Positions 20,749 through 31,182 of a stretch of DNA of 60,000 bases are shown here, one piece after another. The notes under the pieces are model-generated. The model made no database searches and was not told where the DNA came from. It saw only the letters and a program-made list of their open reading frames with translations. The first letter of the stretch is position 1, and the number at the start of each line of letters is the position of its first letter. The DNA is from Bolinopsis microptera (taxonomy: Eukaryota; Ctenophora; Tentaculata; Lobata; Bolinopsidae), in the NCBI RefSeq assembly GCF_026151205.1, contig NC_087077.1:17408475-17468474 (forward strand), given 5' to 3'. The translations under genes and the position numbers were made by a program.

Positions 20749-21786
20749 ACATATACATATATATTCAGGGATAGACGCTTTGCCAGTCAATTGTAGCCTG
20801 TATTTAAGTGTCCATAGATTCAAAAGTATAAAAGATACAGCCATTTCCGACCACAGGTCTTGCAAATAATTGTTTACACTTTAGTTTACATTGTATAAAA
20901 AATTTATTTGACGTCATAAACACCCCTTGATGACGTCATCAAGTTAACCGTTTTTAAAACTTGATTTTTGACAAAGTAATAACTTTTAAAATTAATTTTA
21001 ACCCATTAAGGAGTAATTTTATTCAAAATCTGAGGAAATTTTCATCTTAGATAATTGTTCAAGCATTCTGAAAATCTACCGGAAAATTTGTCTAGCTTGC
21101 TCCTTCATAAAGATATTTGTCATTGAAGTTTGTGCTTTTTTGAAGAATTATTTTATAAAAACGTCAATTTTGCGATTTAGTATTCTTTGGTGTTGGGCCA
21201 TGCCTTGGGTTGTGGAGCTCAGTTCTGCTTCCTATAGGTATAAATTGTGCATTAGGCTAGTTTTAAAGTTGAAAATCGAAAAGTTGCACACGTGGGGACA
21301 CGCCCAAATGGATAAAAAATTGCTAAAATCACTGAAAATTGCTGTTTTCGTCATTTTCTGTCAACTTTAGAGTGCCGTTGTGATTACAGTTCTTCTTGAA
21401 ATGCTTTCAAACTTTGCATATGCTTATCAAGCTATATATAAAACAATTACATGCAAAAATTTACGGCGATTCAATATTGGATGCGCATGCAACGTCCGCT
21501 CAAAGTTTGCACGTGCGAAAGGTGAGAATTTTGCTCATTCGTGATTTCCAACAAATTCTGCTTTGCCACGACAGTTTAATGTCATTATATATGAATTTAA
21601 TGTCAACTTGAATGAGTATTAAGTGGTATATTCAGTCAGTGATCGACTGATATGCTTACCTAAACACAAGGAAATGTTTTTAAAGGAAAAATTTCGAAAT
21701 CGTTGAAACTTCCTCCTTATTATAATGAAGATACCAGTTTATATTTCGACTTTATAAAGTACCCTGACATTATAATCAAAAAGAGA

Positions 21787-22298
21787 TGATATTTTACCAA
21801 AACCCATAATCATGGGTAGAGTGGACCGCTGCCAGTGTCTCTCTTTCCCAAACAAAAGGAAATGATATTAATTTGATTGACCGTTCTCAAATGCAAAATG
21901 ATACCGAGAATGAAATCGGTCGCTCGCTTTTCCCATTCATTTACAATTGTAATAGATTAAGAAGAACTACCCAAAGGCAGCTGTACTCGGCTATAAAGAT
22001 TCAATAAACTTCAGCTAATGCAATAAGTGATAACTACCACCCTTACCCCGAAATACTAGGTATCGACCCGAACGCAACCCAAAGAGATTTTTACAGCATC
22101 TAATTGACATGTAATCAATCGAAAATTATTACAATTCGTAAGCCGTGAATGAATGGGAAAAGCGAGCGACCGATTTCATTCTCGGTATCATTTTGCATTT
22201 GAGAACGGTCAATCAAATTAATATCATTTCCTTTTGTTTGGGAAAGAGAGACACTGGCAGCGGTCCACTCTACCCATGATTATGGGTTTTGGTAAAAT
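21787..22298. repeat. Terminal 515-bp foldback block, right
   Basis: Inverted copy of 15748-16266, with its own ~150-bp inverted ends. The loop differs from the left block by scattered substitutions and small indels. Confidence 0.85.
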
Positions 22299-22299
22299 T

Positions 22300-22745
22300 G
22301 AAGAATTAGAAGTTTGGGAAAGTATTTGGCTTTTACAATTTAATCCTGCCAAGTGCAAAGTAGTGCATATTAATTTTAACAACAATCCTATTTTAAATTA
22401 TAAGGTAAATGGTATAGAACTTGAAGTATCTACACAGGAAAAAGATTTGGTGTTTGGGGGTTATTACCCAATAGCTCCCTGAACGAACAGATCAAAGCGT
22501 GTATCTCTAAGGCAAATCGTATGATTTGTCGGATTGTTAGTAATTTAGTTATTAGAGAAAAAGTTGTTATGATTGCTATATAATTATATAAAGCTTTAAT
22601 AAGACTTCATCTTGAGTATTGTGTCCAAATCCAATTGTGGAATCCACCTGCGGCTCATGGAAGTTTGTGGACTGTTTTGGAGCTGGGGAGCGCCCAGAGG
22701 CGGTTTACCCGTCTAATTGATGAGGCGGGTACTCTTCCTTATATA
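22300..22745 (+). pseudogene. CR1/L2-like LINE fragment (RT thumb region)
   Basis: Residues such as WLLQFNPAKCKVVHI, YKVNGIELEVSTQEKDL, NEQIKACISKANRMI and YIKALIRLHLEYCVQ follow each other with frameshifts. This is the segment just after the YADD motif in CR1/L2-type reverse transcriptases. It is broken on the left by element B and on the right by a 250-bp A-tailed insertion. Confidence 0.75.
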
Positions 22746-22992
22746 TAGACGGCCCCAACGTTAATGTGGCTCTTGCTATGTGTTGGTTCAGCCGAATTAA
22801 TTATTATGTAATCAAGTTTATTTTTCTCTTTTAGTTAGTTGTCATCCGGCCAAACATTAAGCAACTTATATTGCAGTAACATTTATCAATTAGTTTATCA
22901 AAATATGTCATTCTAATTTTGCATGGCTGAAATGTAACGCTTGATTTATATATAATAGTTAATTGAATTTTCAAATAAAAAAAAAAATAGCC
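22746..22992 (+). mobile_element. A-tailed SINE-like insertion inside a LINE
   Basis: The LINE protein frame breaks at CCTTATATATAGAC and resumes at CCGTAGACTGGAAATCC. Removing about 247 bp restores the expected LPYIDR-LEILNL reading. The insert ends AAATAAAAAAAAAAAA-like, so it was probably copied from RNA. A short ATAG duplication may flank it. I do not recognise an RNA polymerase III promoter. Confidence 0.5.
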
Positions 22993-23480
22993 GTAGACTG
23001 GAAATCCTCAATTTGACAACGCTGGCAGAGCGGCGAATACGTGGGGACCTCATAGAAGCTTTTTAAGTAACAAGTGGTTTGACTGATTATGGATCGGGGA
23101 TGTTTAATGTTAGCAAATCCGGTCTTAATCTTGTTTCAAGCAACAGATGTAGTAGAAGTTTAACTAAAATCAAGAATATCCAGAAGTTATTTCTCCCGGA
23201 GCGAGTTATTCCATACTGGAACAAACTCCCTCCTGACGTCAAGAACTCTGTGACAGTTTTAGGCTTTAAAATTAGGTGAGAAGGATTCAAGAAAGATATG
23301 ATTTCTAAAAGTATTACAAATGATTGCTATTTTTGGAATGTATCTAATGAAGTTTTAGTAAGAATTGAGGGAGCCAGTTATGTCAATAATAAAGAAAAAC
23401 ATAATGATTATCTATCATCCCTATGCGGCGAAGAAACGTTTTATAAATCTTTATTCCACTGGAAAGTTTGCTTACATACA
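22993..23480 (+). pseudogene. CR1/L2-like LINE fragment (C-terminus)
   Basis: Continuation of the LINE at 22300: RRLEILNLTTLAERRIRGDL, then GLNLVSSNRCSRSLTK and ERVIPYWNKLPPDVKNSV, the standard C-terminal block of CR1-like ORF2 (LPERVIPYWNKLP...V). Stops and shifts are present. The end is interrupted by the tail of the minus-strand LINE. Confidence 0.8.
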
Positions 23481-23506
23481 TACATGTTACATGGTAAGGT
23501 CTCCTC

Positions 23507-26335
23507 CTAGTCGTTGGAGTGGCCTGCATCACACACATCGCGTTGGCGGCGTAACATATGTCTCCACTGTACTCGGTTGGTAGCCAAAGCTTCTGTCGTG
23601 TTGTTGTCGATGTTTTCAACACCTGTAAACTTAGCAGCATCTTCGAGTACGCAGGACTTCCAGTTCTTACGGGGTCTGCCCCTTGACCTCTTTCCATAAT
23701 TTGGCTTCCAGTTCAACAGAAACCTCGGTAGTCTAGAGTCTGGCATTCTAACTACATGTCCATACCAACGTAGCCTGGCAGCACTGATGAAAGTCTCGAC
23801 TGACTTGATGCCAGCCCTCCTAAGAACTTCTTCGTTGGTCACATGAAAGAACCATTTAATCCTAAGGATCCTTCTCAAGGAGGTTTGATGGAAAACCTCG
23901 AAGCGTTTCATCTGCTTTTTGGTGGTGTTCCAGACTTCAGCTCCATACAACAAGATGGTGAGGACAGCAGCCCTATAGATCCTGATCTTGGTTGGAGTCT
24001 TTATAGTTCTGCTATTCCAAATGTTCCAGAGCTGATGAAAGGCGCCATTAGCCTTCTGGATACGGACATCCAGGTCTCTGTTGATTGTCCCATCCCCACT
24101 GATAGTTGCACACAGGTAGACAAAGTTGCTTACCTGCTCAACGGGTTCACCCTCAACCGACAGCTCAATACAATCATCCTTGATGAAAGGTCGCTGGGAG
24201 GCGCACTTGCTTACAGCCATGCATTGGGTCTTCTTTGCATTTATTCTGAGCCCAGCGTAGGAGCTGTAATGAACTAATAGATCAGTTGACTCCTGTAGGC
24301 CTTCCCCTGAGTTGTCCATAATAGCCATGTCATCAGCATAATCGGTGTCCAAAATGACCTTTTCCTCGACCGTCTTCGTCTCTTTCTGCAGCACTGCGCC
24401 TTGACTGATGATCTTGTTGGTCTCAGCCAGAAATGCAGAAAAGTTTAGGCAGAAATTAAAGACAGGAGGTGCTTGAATGTCACCCTGACCTGTGCCTGAG
24501 TTAACATCAAACCAGTCTGTCAGCTCCCCATTAACCCTCACGGCACTCATGGTACCCCCAAAAAATGACTGAAATATTCTGACATATTTTTCAGGCAGCC
24601 CATAGTGTCTCATACTGCACCAAATAAAGTCCCTTCTGATAGAATCGAACGCTGCCTTGAAATCGACAAAATTAATGTAAAGAGGAATGTTAAACTCAAG
24701 ACAGTTATGAATAATAGTTCGGAGAGAATAAATCTGATCAATACATGAGCGGTTCTGTCTAAATCCGCACTGATTCTCCCTGAGAAGACACTCCATACCA
24801 GCATGTAACCGCTTAAGAAGAATCATCTGAAAAAGCTTAGATGCTGTAGACCTTAAGGTGATCCCTCTGTTGTTCCCGCAGACTGAAGTGTCTCCTTTCT
24901 TCCCAATAACAATGATCACACCCTTTAACCAATCTTCAGGAACAGTCTCTTCTTCCCACACTTTCTTGAATAGACACTCTAGTTGATCAACTAGAGCACT
25001 CGCACCATACTTCAGTTGCTCGTTAGTTATCCCGTCCACTCCTGGGCTTTTGTTGTTCTTAAGCTTTGTCAGGGAATAACTAATCTCGTCTCTGGTGGGT
25101 GGTCCAGCCGAACAAGAGAGAGAGTTAAAGTGGGGTTGGGGTGGTACTGTATCAAGGTCGGCAAGGTCGACACTTGATAATGGAGGGTTCAGAAGTTCAG
25201 TAAAGTGCTCCTTCCACCTATCCCTCTGCTGTTGGGGATCCGTGATCTTCCTACCGTCCTTGTCCCGGACACAAGATGCTTGAGGCTTCTTGTTCTTACC
25301 AGAGATCTTCTTGATCTTTGCCCATACCTCACGCTGCTGACCTTTGCTCGCTGCTTCCTCAAGATCAGTAGCTACTCTAACTGCCCAGTTATTGTCGTCT
25401 AGCTTGCTGCTTTTCTTGACTAACTTATTAAGTTTAGAATACTCTGACCTGTTAGCGTCCGAGTTTGGGTCTTTGCGCTTAAACTGTGCCCGCTGAATCA
25501 ATAAATCCTTGGTCTTCCGTGACAGGTGTTGCTCCTTTGCCTTCCGGGGTCTTTTGCCTAGTACCTCCAGTGAGACATCAGTGACGGTCTGACTGAGATT
25601 ACGCCACATATCCTCGAGGTTGACCTCACTATCCAGACTTGCAAATCGGTTTTGAAGAGCCACATTGTACTCTGTAACCGTAGTACTATCCCTCAGGCGC
25701 TCAATGGCAGGCACATTGGGCCTGTTGGCGTTGATCTTTGTCACTGACTGAAGTTTGATTTTCAGCAGTCCTAGAACCAGATAATGATCGGAGCCGATGT
25801 CTGCCCCGCGACATACCCTAACATCAAAAAGTGACTGACGAAACCGCTTTCCAATGCAGATATGATCTATCTGATTGACGGTGAGCCCGTTGGGGGACCG
25901 CCATGTTCCCTTGTGAATTTTCTTGTGCTCGAAGAGAGTTCCCCCGATGACAAGCTGGTTCGTCGCACAGAAATCCACAAGTCTTGTCCCGTTGTCATTT
26001 GATGAGCTATGGAGTGATTCCCCACCGATGACCGCTTCACTTCCATATCTGCCTGATGTTACTTTTGCATTAAAATCGCCGAGCAGTAACTTGATATCGT
26101 GACGAGGTAGCCCATCAAATGTATCTGTGAGTGTCCTATAAAACTTATCTTTCTCACTCTCCTCTGCACCCTCAGTTGGAGCATAGGCCACAACAACAGA
26201 GATGTTGATTTGCTTACTATGCAGCCTAGCAGTTAAAACCCGCTCCGATGTGGGAGTGAACGATATCAGGGAGTTTCTGATTCGTTTTGAAAGACTGAGA
26301 CCGACTCCCTGTCTCTTGATCTCTTGAAAGTTTGC
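23507..26335 (-). CDS. Non-LTR retrotransposon ORF2 (endonuclease-reverse transcriptase), 5'-truncated
   Basis: An open frame of ~943 codons runs from 26335 to the stop near 23507 with no internal stop. The first in-frame stop upstream is at 26336-26338, where element homology ends. Order: C-terminal half of an APE-type endonuclease (VAYAPTEG, LLGDFNAKV, GTWRSPNG, NQIDHI, GSDHYLV), the reverse transcriptase (KSPGVDGITNEQLK, motif A FVDFKAAFDS, TGQGD, catalytic DYADD near 24328-24342) and the C-terminal region (LLYGAEVWNTTKK, RLRWYGHVVRM, SRGRPRKNWK). The N-terminal endonuclease residues are missing, the usual outcome of incomplete target-primed reverse transcription. The 3' end carries an ATGT tandem tail (23482-23494). 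An uninterrupted frame suggests recent insertion. No native start codon is retained. Confidence 0.9.
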   Translation of the reverse strand, partial: ANFQEIKRQGVGLSLSKRIRNSLISFTPTSERVLTARLHSKQINISVVVAYAPTEGAEESEKDKFYRTLTDTFDGLPRHDIKLLLGDFNAKVTSGRYGSEAVIGGESLHSSSNDNGTRLVDFCATNQLVIGGTLFEHKKIHKGTWRSPNGLTVNQIDHICIGKRFRQSLFDVRVCRGADIGSDHYLVLGLLKIKLQSVTKINANRPNVPAIERLRDSTTVTEYNVALQNRFASLDSEVNLEDMWRNLSQTVTDVSLEVLGKRPRKAKEQHLSRKTKDLLIQRAQFKRKDPNSDANRSEYSKLNKLVKKSSKLDDNNWAVRVATDLEEAASKGQQREVWAKIKKISGKNKKPQASCVRDKDGRKITDPQQQRDRWKEHFTELLNPPLSSVDLADLDTVPPQPHFNSLSCSAGPPTRDEISYSLTKLKNNKSPGVDGITNEQLKYGASALVDQLECLFKKVWEEETVPEDWLKGVIIVIGKKGDTSVCGNNRGITLRSTASKLFQMILLKRLHAGMECLLRENQCGFRQNRSCIDQIYSLRTIIHNCLEFNIPLYINFVDFKAAFDSIRRDFIWCSMRHYGLPEKYVRIFQSFFGGTMSAVRVNGELTDWFDVNSGTGQGDIQAPPVFNFCLNFSAFLAETNKIISQGAVLQKETKTVEEKVILDTDYADDMAIMDNSGEGLQESTDLLVHYSSYAGLRINAKKTQCMAVSKCASQRPFIKDDCIELSVEGEPVEQVSNFVYLCATISGDGTINRDLDVRIQKANGAFHQLWNIWNSRTIKTPTKIRIYRAAVLTILLYGAEVWNTTKKQMKRFEVFHQTSLRRILRIKWFFHVTNEEVLRRAGIKSVETFISAARLRWYGHVVRMPDSRLPRFLLNWKPNYGKRSRGRPRKNWKSCVLEDAAKFTGVENIDNNTTEALATNRVQWRHMLRRQRDVCDAGHSND

Positions 26336-26338
26336 TTA

Positions 26339-26995
26339 GGTTTTTAAAATAGGATAATGTTTTTAGATACATTTTTTAATTTAATAATTTATGTTCAATG
26401 TTGGTGGGGATATATTTATTTTATATTTTTTCACATAATGCGATGATATTTTGTAGACATGTGTGATGATGTTGATAGGTGCAAATTCTGTTTTTCCTCC
26501 ACTAGCAAGCTCAACAAATGAAACAAGCAGTTAATCACAAAAATATTTTCGATGGTCTACATCTTCATCAGTTCTGAAATTTAATTAAAATTAAATGTAA
26601 CGACAAGGAACATATGTGGTAAAACTCTGACAGAAAAATATATTAAATACTACGATACGAAGAATTATGACATACACTGATTACAAAACTAAACAAAACA
26701 TGAAAGTACTAAACAACTACGAATTGGAAAACTAACGTCACTTAAACTTAAACATAACACAAACTGTAGCACAGGTGCAACTGTTCAACACTAAATTTAG
26801 TCCAAGTAAATCCGGCTAAACCGGTAATAGTCTATTCCCCATTATACACAAATTATACACACAGTACGATACACACTTATCCGTGTAGCATAAACTGTGT
26901 GATGATGTAATGTCATAAATTTTACTTTACTTTACTTTTAACACGGTTTTGTTAATGAACGTTCATGCACAACCCAAATGATACCTTTCACGGAC
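26339..26995. other. AT-rich unassigned DNA
   Basis: No gene, tandem array or terminal inverted repeat is seen apart from a short TTTACTTTAC run near 26932. Confidence 0.4.
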
Positions 26996-27490
26996 AATCT
27001 TGCACTTGCACTGAACAGCAGGTCCAGGATTGATATAATATATTTTGATTTTGCGAAAGCTTTTGATAGCGTTTCGCGTGACCTCATTAAAATTAAAGAA
27101 TATTTTTAATGTCGATGGACTAATGCTTAAATTGATCAAGTCCTATCTTGAGGGGCGACAATAAAAAGTAGTGATAGGAGGCCAAACGTCTTCCTCTCAA
27201 CCAGTTCGGTCTGGTGTCCCTCAAGGTTCTATACTAGGCCCTCTATTGTTTGTAATATTTATAAATGGCATGTTCTCCTGTTTCTCTGAAGGCACCAATA
27301 TCACCCTTTATGCAGATGACACTAAAATTTGGAGGGAGATTCTTGGTTACCCTGACCATCACATAATCCAAAATGACATTAATAGATTGTATGATTGGTC
27401 AGTGAGAAACCAAATGAAGTTCCACCCACAAAAGTGCCAAGCCCTCTCGGTGTCCTTGCAAAGAAACGTGCTGGATAACTTGCCATTCAA
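26996..27490 (+). pseudogene. CR1/L2-like LINE reverse transcriptase core fragment
   Basis: Encodes motif A (IDIIYFDFAKAFDSVSRDLI), then after a frameshift and an in-frame stop SYLEGRQ, motif B (SGVPQGSILGPLLFVIFI), catalytic YADDTK and NDINRLYDWSVRNQMKFHP. This is the classic CR1/L2 palm. It ends abruptly at a palindromic repeat cluster (27495). Confidence 0.85.
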
Positions 27491-27494
27491 TGAT

Positions 27495-27620
27495 TGGGCG
27501 ACATCTGTCCGACAGCGACATCTGTCCGACAGCGACAATCGACATCTGTCCGACAGCCGAATTAGGGATTTCGGACAGATGTCGCTGTCGGACAGGAGTC
27601 GTTTTTGGCGACATCTGTCC
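27495..27620. repeat. CGACATCTGTCCGACAG repeat cluster
   Basis: The motif GCGACATCTGTCCGA occurs about four times forward and once inverted (TCGGACAGATGTCGC near 27575). It replaces the LINE reading frame, so it was inserted into or fused to the LINE. Confidence 0.8.
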
Positions 27621-28130
27621 GAATTTGGGATCATATTGTAATTTCGGTTCACATTTGTATTTCACAGGCTCACGGGTAATCTCGTGACGTTGCTCCCAAT
27701 GTTCTAATGCTGATGTGATCCATTGAGATCTGATCCATCGATACGTGATTTACTAGTTGAGGACAGGATCGTGCTGGCCGTACACTAACAAGCTGTTGAT
27801 CACATTTGTATCACGTGGTGACCCCCACTGTCGCTTCACTATAGTAGAGTTTTGACGATACAGGGGGAGCCGCGCACTCGTGCGCGGCGGGTCATACAAC
27901 GTATGACAAGATCACATCACATGAGGACTCTAGATCTAGTATCCACCTAGTACAACATGAACAATCCTCGACATCTCACTTCGTGCCTCAAAAGTCAAAA
28001 TACCTTTAAAACAGGATCTACAGGGTGAACCACATAAAATGTGACTTTTTTGAAAAAGTATCACCCTGCCTCATTAGCAAATTTTAACAAAATTAAGCAA
28101 AATTTAACCAAATTTAGCAAAATTTAGCTA
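27621..28130. other. Unassigned DNA with two adjacent hairpins
   Basis: GCCGCGCA-CTCG-TGCGCGGC (27869-27888) is followed 2 bp later by GTCATAC-AAC-GTATGAC (27891-27907). Clusters of AAATTTAGC repeats lie at 28080-28135. No gene. Confidence 0.6.
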
Positions 28131-28135
28131 ATTTA

Positions 28136-28200
28136 GCTGTCCGCTAATGTCCATCAATGTCCGCCAATGTCCGCCTATGTCCTGTCCTGTCCTGTCCTTT
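28136..28200. repeat. TGTCCGCCAA / TGTCC minisatellite
   Basis: Units of ~10 bp (AATGTCCGCC variants) pass into four TGTCC pentamers. A partly complementary stretch GCGGACATAGACGGAC follows at about 28220-28235. Confidence 0.7.
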
Positions 28201-28633
28201 TTGGATTCTATGAGACAAGCGGACATAGACGGACGTGTCACCCCCCCACTATAATACATCAAGTTTACACTGTATTTCTCTTCAGATATTTGACTTGTGA
28301 TTGAAGCTACCCACGCTCCGATTAATTCTTTCACAGTTATCATATAACACATAGGATTCATTACAAAGTACAGACTACAGAGTATGTACTACAGACCTTC
28401 CAAACTATACTAATTTTCTGTCACCGCTTTAAGTTTAAGTCTGCATTTATGCAGATGTAAAAAGTTAACTTTTGAACTTTCTATCATTTTTAATGGCAGG
28501 AAACACGTTACAATGTACAATTAGATAAGAACTGTGAATTTTAGGCTGTGTCAAATTACCATAATTAATTGTGTTAATTACCATACCTGTGGGGCCAGGG
28601 GCTAACAGACAAACAATTTCATCTCTTCGTACA

Positions 28634-28796
28634 AGGGGTCATTCACATATAACTTTTTTGCCAATTTTTAACGCCCCCCCCTCCATAATCATTTTTACAC
28701 ATAACTATTGTGTCAAAATTACACTAGCGTAATCATCTGGAAACACCCCCTCCCCCTCGGCTGATTACGTAATATGATTATGTGTGAACGACCCCT
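28634..28796. mobile_element. Small TIR element (AGGGGTCRTTCACA ends), 163 bp
   Basis: Left end AGGGGTCATTCACATATAA and right end TTATGTGTGAACGACCCCT are imperfect inverted copies. The interior has C-rich stretches and GATTACGTAAT. A longer relative is at 45953. Superfamily not assigned. Confidence 0.65.
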
Positions 28797-31182
28797 AATT
28801 AGTTGATGAATTGTATAGCTCCATTTAAAGCTAATTAGATCACGAAAAATTGTGTTAGTAAGATCTTAGGAAGCCTTAACGTTATAAGCCAATTCGCTGT
28901 AAAGAAATCTTACTATGATTAAAAGTTGTTATAGTTAATGAGGTTTAAATGCCTCCATTCGTTTAAACTTATTTTTGACTTGCTCTTTGCTCAAGATCGA
29001 TTTGTAGCAGATGCACACGTACGTACGTGCGCTATGATTAGAAGGGGATTTAAGTTTTAACGCGATTTATTCGATTTAAATGCATTTTGAATTCTGTAGA
29101 AATTGTATTGCAACTTCATGTAAATTTAAGGTGCCTAAAACGTTGGGATAAGCAAGGTGGATTCTCCGTCATGTTACTAAGTTAGTAATTAATTTCAGTA
29201 ATTAACCCTTATTATCTTCGCTCCACCTTCCACGTCATTAAAACACGTGATGATACCTCATGTTCTTCTTTTCTAAACTTGATTTTAGGCTTGTTTGATA
29301 TGTATAATTTATTACTTCATGTTTAAACTTCCTCGCCTGCACCTTTCTACGCCGAGTTACACCTCATCTTCACACCACCCTTCATACTGATTCAAAAATT
29401 ACTCCTTTGTCGTATTTCAATTTAGAGGAATGATAGTTACGAAGGACATTTATTTTTATAAAAAAGTTCAGTAGATCACGATGGCATCTAATAATAATAC
29501 TAATATTACGTTACCATGGTTACTATGTAAGTCGGTGTGACTAAAGCTAGACATTAGAAAAAATATCTAATCAAGTCTAGACTTAGTTATCTTTGGTTCT
29601 CGATAGAAGATTAACAATTAATTAGATTACATAAAACATTGTGTATCTTAGATCTCAAGAAGGCTTACGTCAGTGTAGAGAATCTAACTATCATTAGGAT
29701 TTGTTCCAGTTCAAGGAATTTAGTGGCCTCCACTCGTTTTATTTATTATTATTTAACTTTAACTTTATTTGCGCTCTGTATTGCCCGCACAGATAGTTTT
29801 GTCACAGATGCACACGCGATTAAAAGATACAGCGTGACTTTAATGAGTGTCTTTAGAACTTTTATGCTGATTTTATATTGATTGAGATTTTATATTGTCA
29901 TAGGTAAATAATGAAATTTCTAACCCCGGATGAGTTCATTTTATTTGTTGATGGCATCTGTTACATAAAGTAACATAAATTAAGCATCTGTTACATAAAG
30001 TAACATAAATTAAGCATCTGTCCACAGACTAGCTAAAAATATGCGACTCACTGAATTTGTCAAGGTCTAAAAGTAAAGTAGTTAGAGTTTAGACCTAAAC
30101 ACATTAATTCTATAGGAATGCAAGCACCTGTTCTTAATTTACTCTTCGAGAAAAGTACAATATTACAATAAAATAACATTTTTGTTACCAATTTTCTTGC
30201 GTGAGATTTTAATTCGTTAACTTTCGTCAAATCAAGGCAGTGTCCTAATGTCAGTCAATGTTCTTATATCGGACAATGAATTTTGACAGATAGTTAAATT
30301 TAGATATTCTGAATACATTTTTTTACAAATCTTTAATATAGCACAAGTTTAAAACATTCTCAAGTCTATTATGGCGCTATAAATGACGCGTTGTTTCAAA
30401 ACCTTTCCATAATTTAGGACTCATATTAACTTGGGCCCGAACATTGACAATACTTTCATTTTTATTCGTATTTTGAATACTAGTCTTTTCATATCTGAGG
30501 TCACTAAGCATCTATGGAAATGTTTATTGGATAGTGAAACAACAGTCTAGCCTAATCTCTTTGCTCCCCATATTATTATTATTTTTTTCTTTCTATCACC
30601 TTCCTATACTTTCAACATCATGTCAGACTTCCCCCACACACCTTCTCACACATTAATGACCATATCAGACTTGTATCTAATGTATCTGGAATTTTACGTA
30701 TTGAAATACCAATTTTGAATCTTTATCCACAGTTATTCACCATGGATTTGTTATTAAATAGTTTTTCATAAATTTTTGGATTTAGATTAATTCGATGTAT
30801 TGGGTCCAAGTAATTGCGGACATAGTTCACTATGTGTTTACCGTGTTTGGGTGCCCATCATATTTTACAGATGGGGGCGATATTTTGAACGATTCTATTT
30901 TATATTCATTTATTGCTGAACTCTGTAAAATTTGAAAAGTATTTAATAAAAAAACAGTAAATCCAGTCTCAGAGACTAGTTTCATTTCATAAACAACAAA
31001 TCTTACAGTGCGTCATACAAATAATGATATATAGAATTTTGTGTACATATAAACAGTTATAAGAGCTACTATTTGTTAGGGATTTGTCTTCTTCCACACA
31101 CATTCCACAGAAAATGAAATCAGCCTTTGAAATTTCGTCATATATATTGATTGTGCATAAAATGAATAGTTACGTAACTACG
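28797..31182. other. Unassigned AT-rich DNA
   Basis: No coding sequence of recognisable family. A 30-bp unit with GCATCTGTTACATAAAGTAA occurs twice in tandem (29954-30013) with a partial third. Within it TTACATAAAGTAA is a near-palindrome. Confidence 0.4.

Larger units (their letters stand above)
15748..22298. mobile_element. Nested inverted-repeat (foldback) element B, 6.55 kb
   Basis: The outer ends are ATTTTACC and GGTAAAAT. Outer arms ~15748-17310 and ~20748-22298 are inverted copies (paired coordinates sum to 38046 at the ends and 38059 inside, so there are small indels). Each arm ends in a ~515-bp block (15748-16266 and 21787-22298) that is itself a foldback with ~150-bp inverted ends. 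The middle holds a PLE fragment (17331-18666) and a second, inner inverted repeat (~19101-19692 and ~20265-20748). It interrupts or abuts a CR1-like LINE on the right. No transposase was seen. It may be a foldback transposon carrying a PLE, or rearranged PLE copies. Confidence 0.75.

Noticed and set aside
23843-24277. 144-codon plus-strand ORF
   Set aside because: Antisense shadow of the minus-strand LINE reverse transcriptase.
27860-27910. tRNA gene
   Set aside because: Hairpins are present but there is no acceptor/anticodon/T-arm arrangement or B box.
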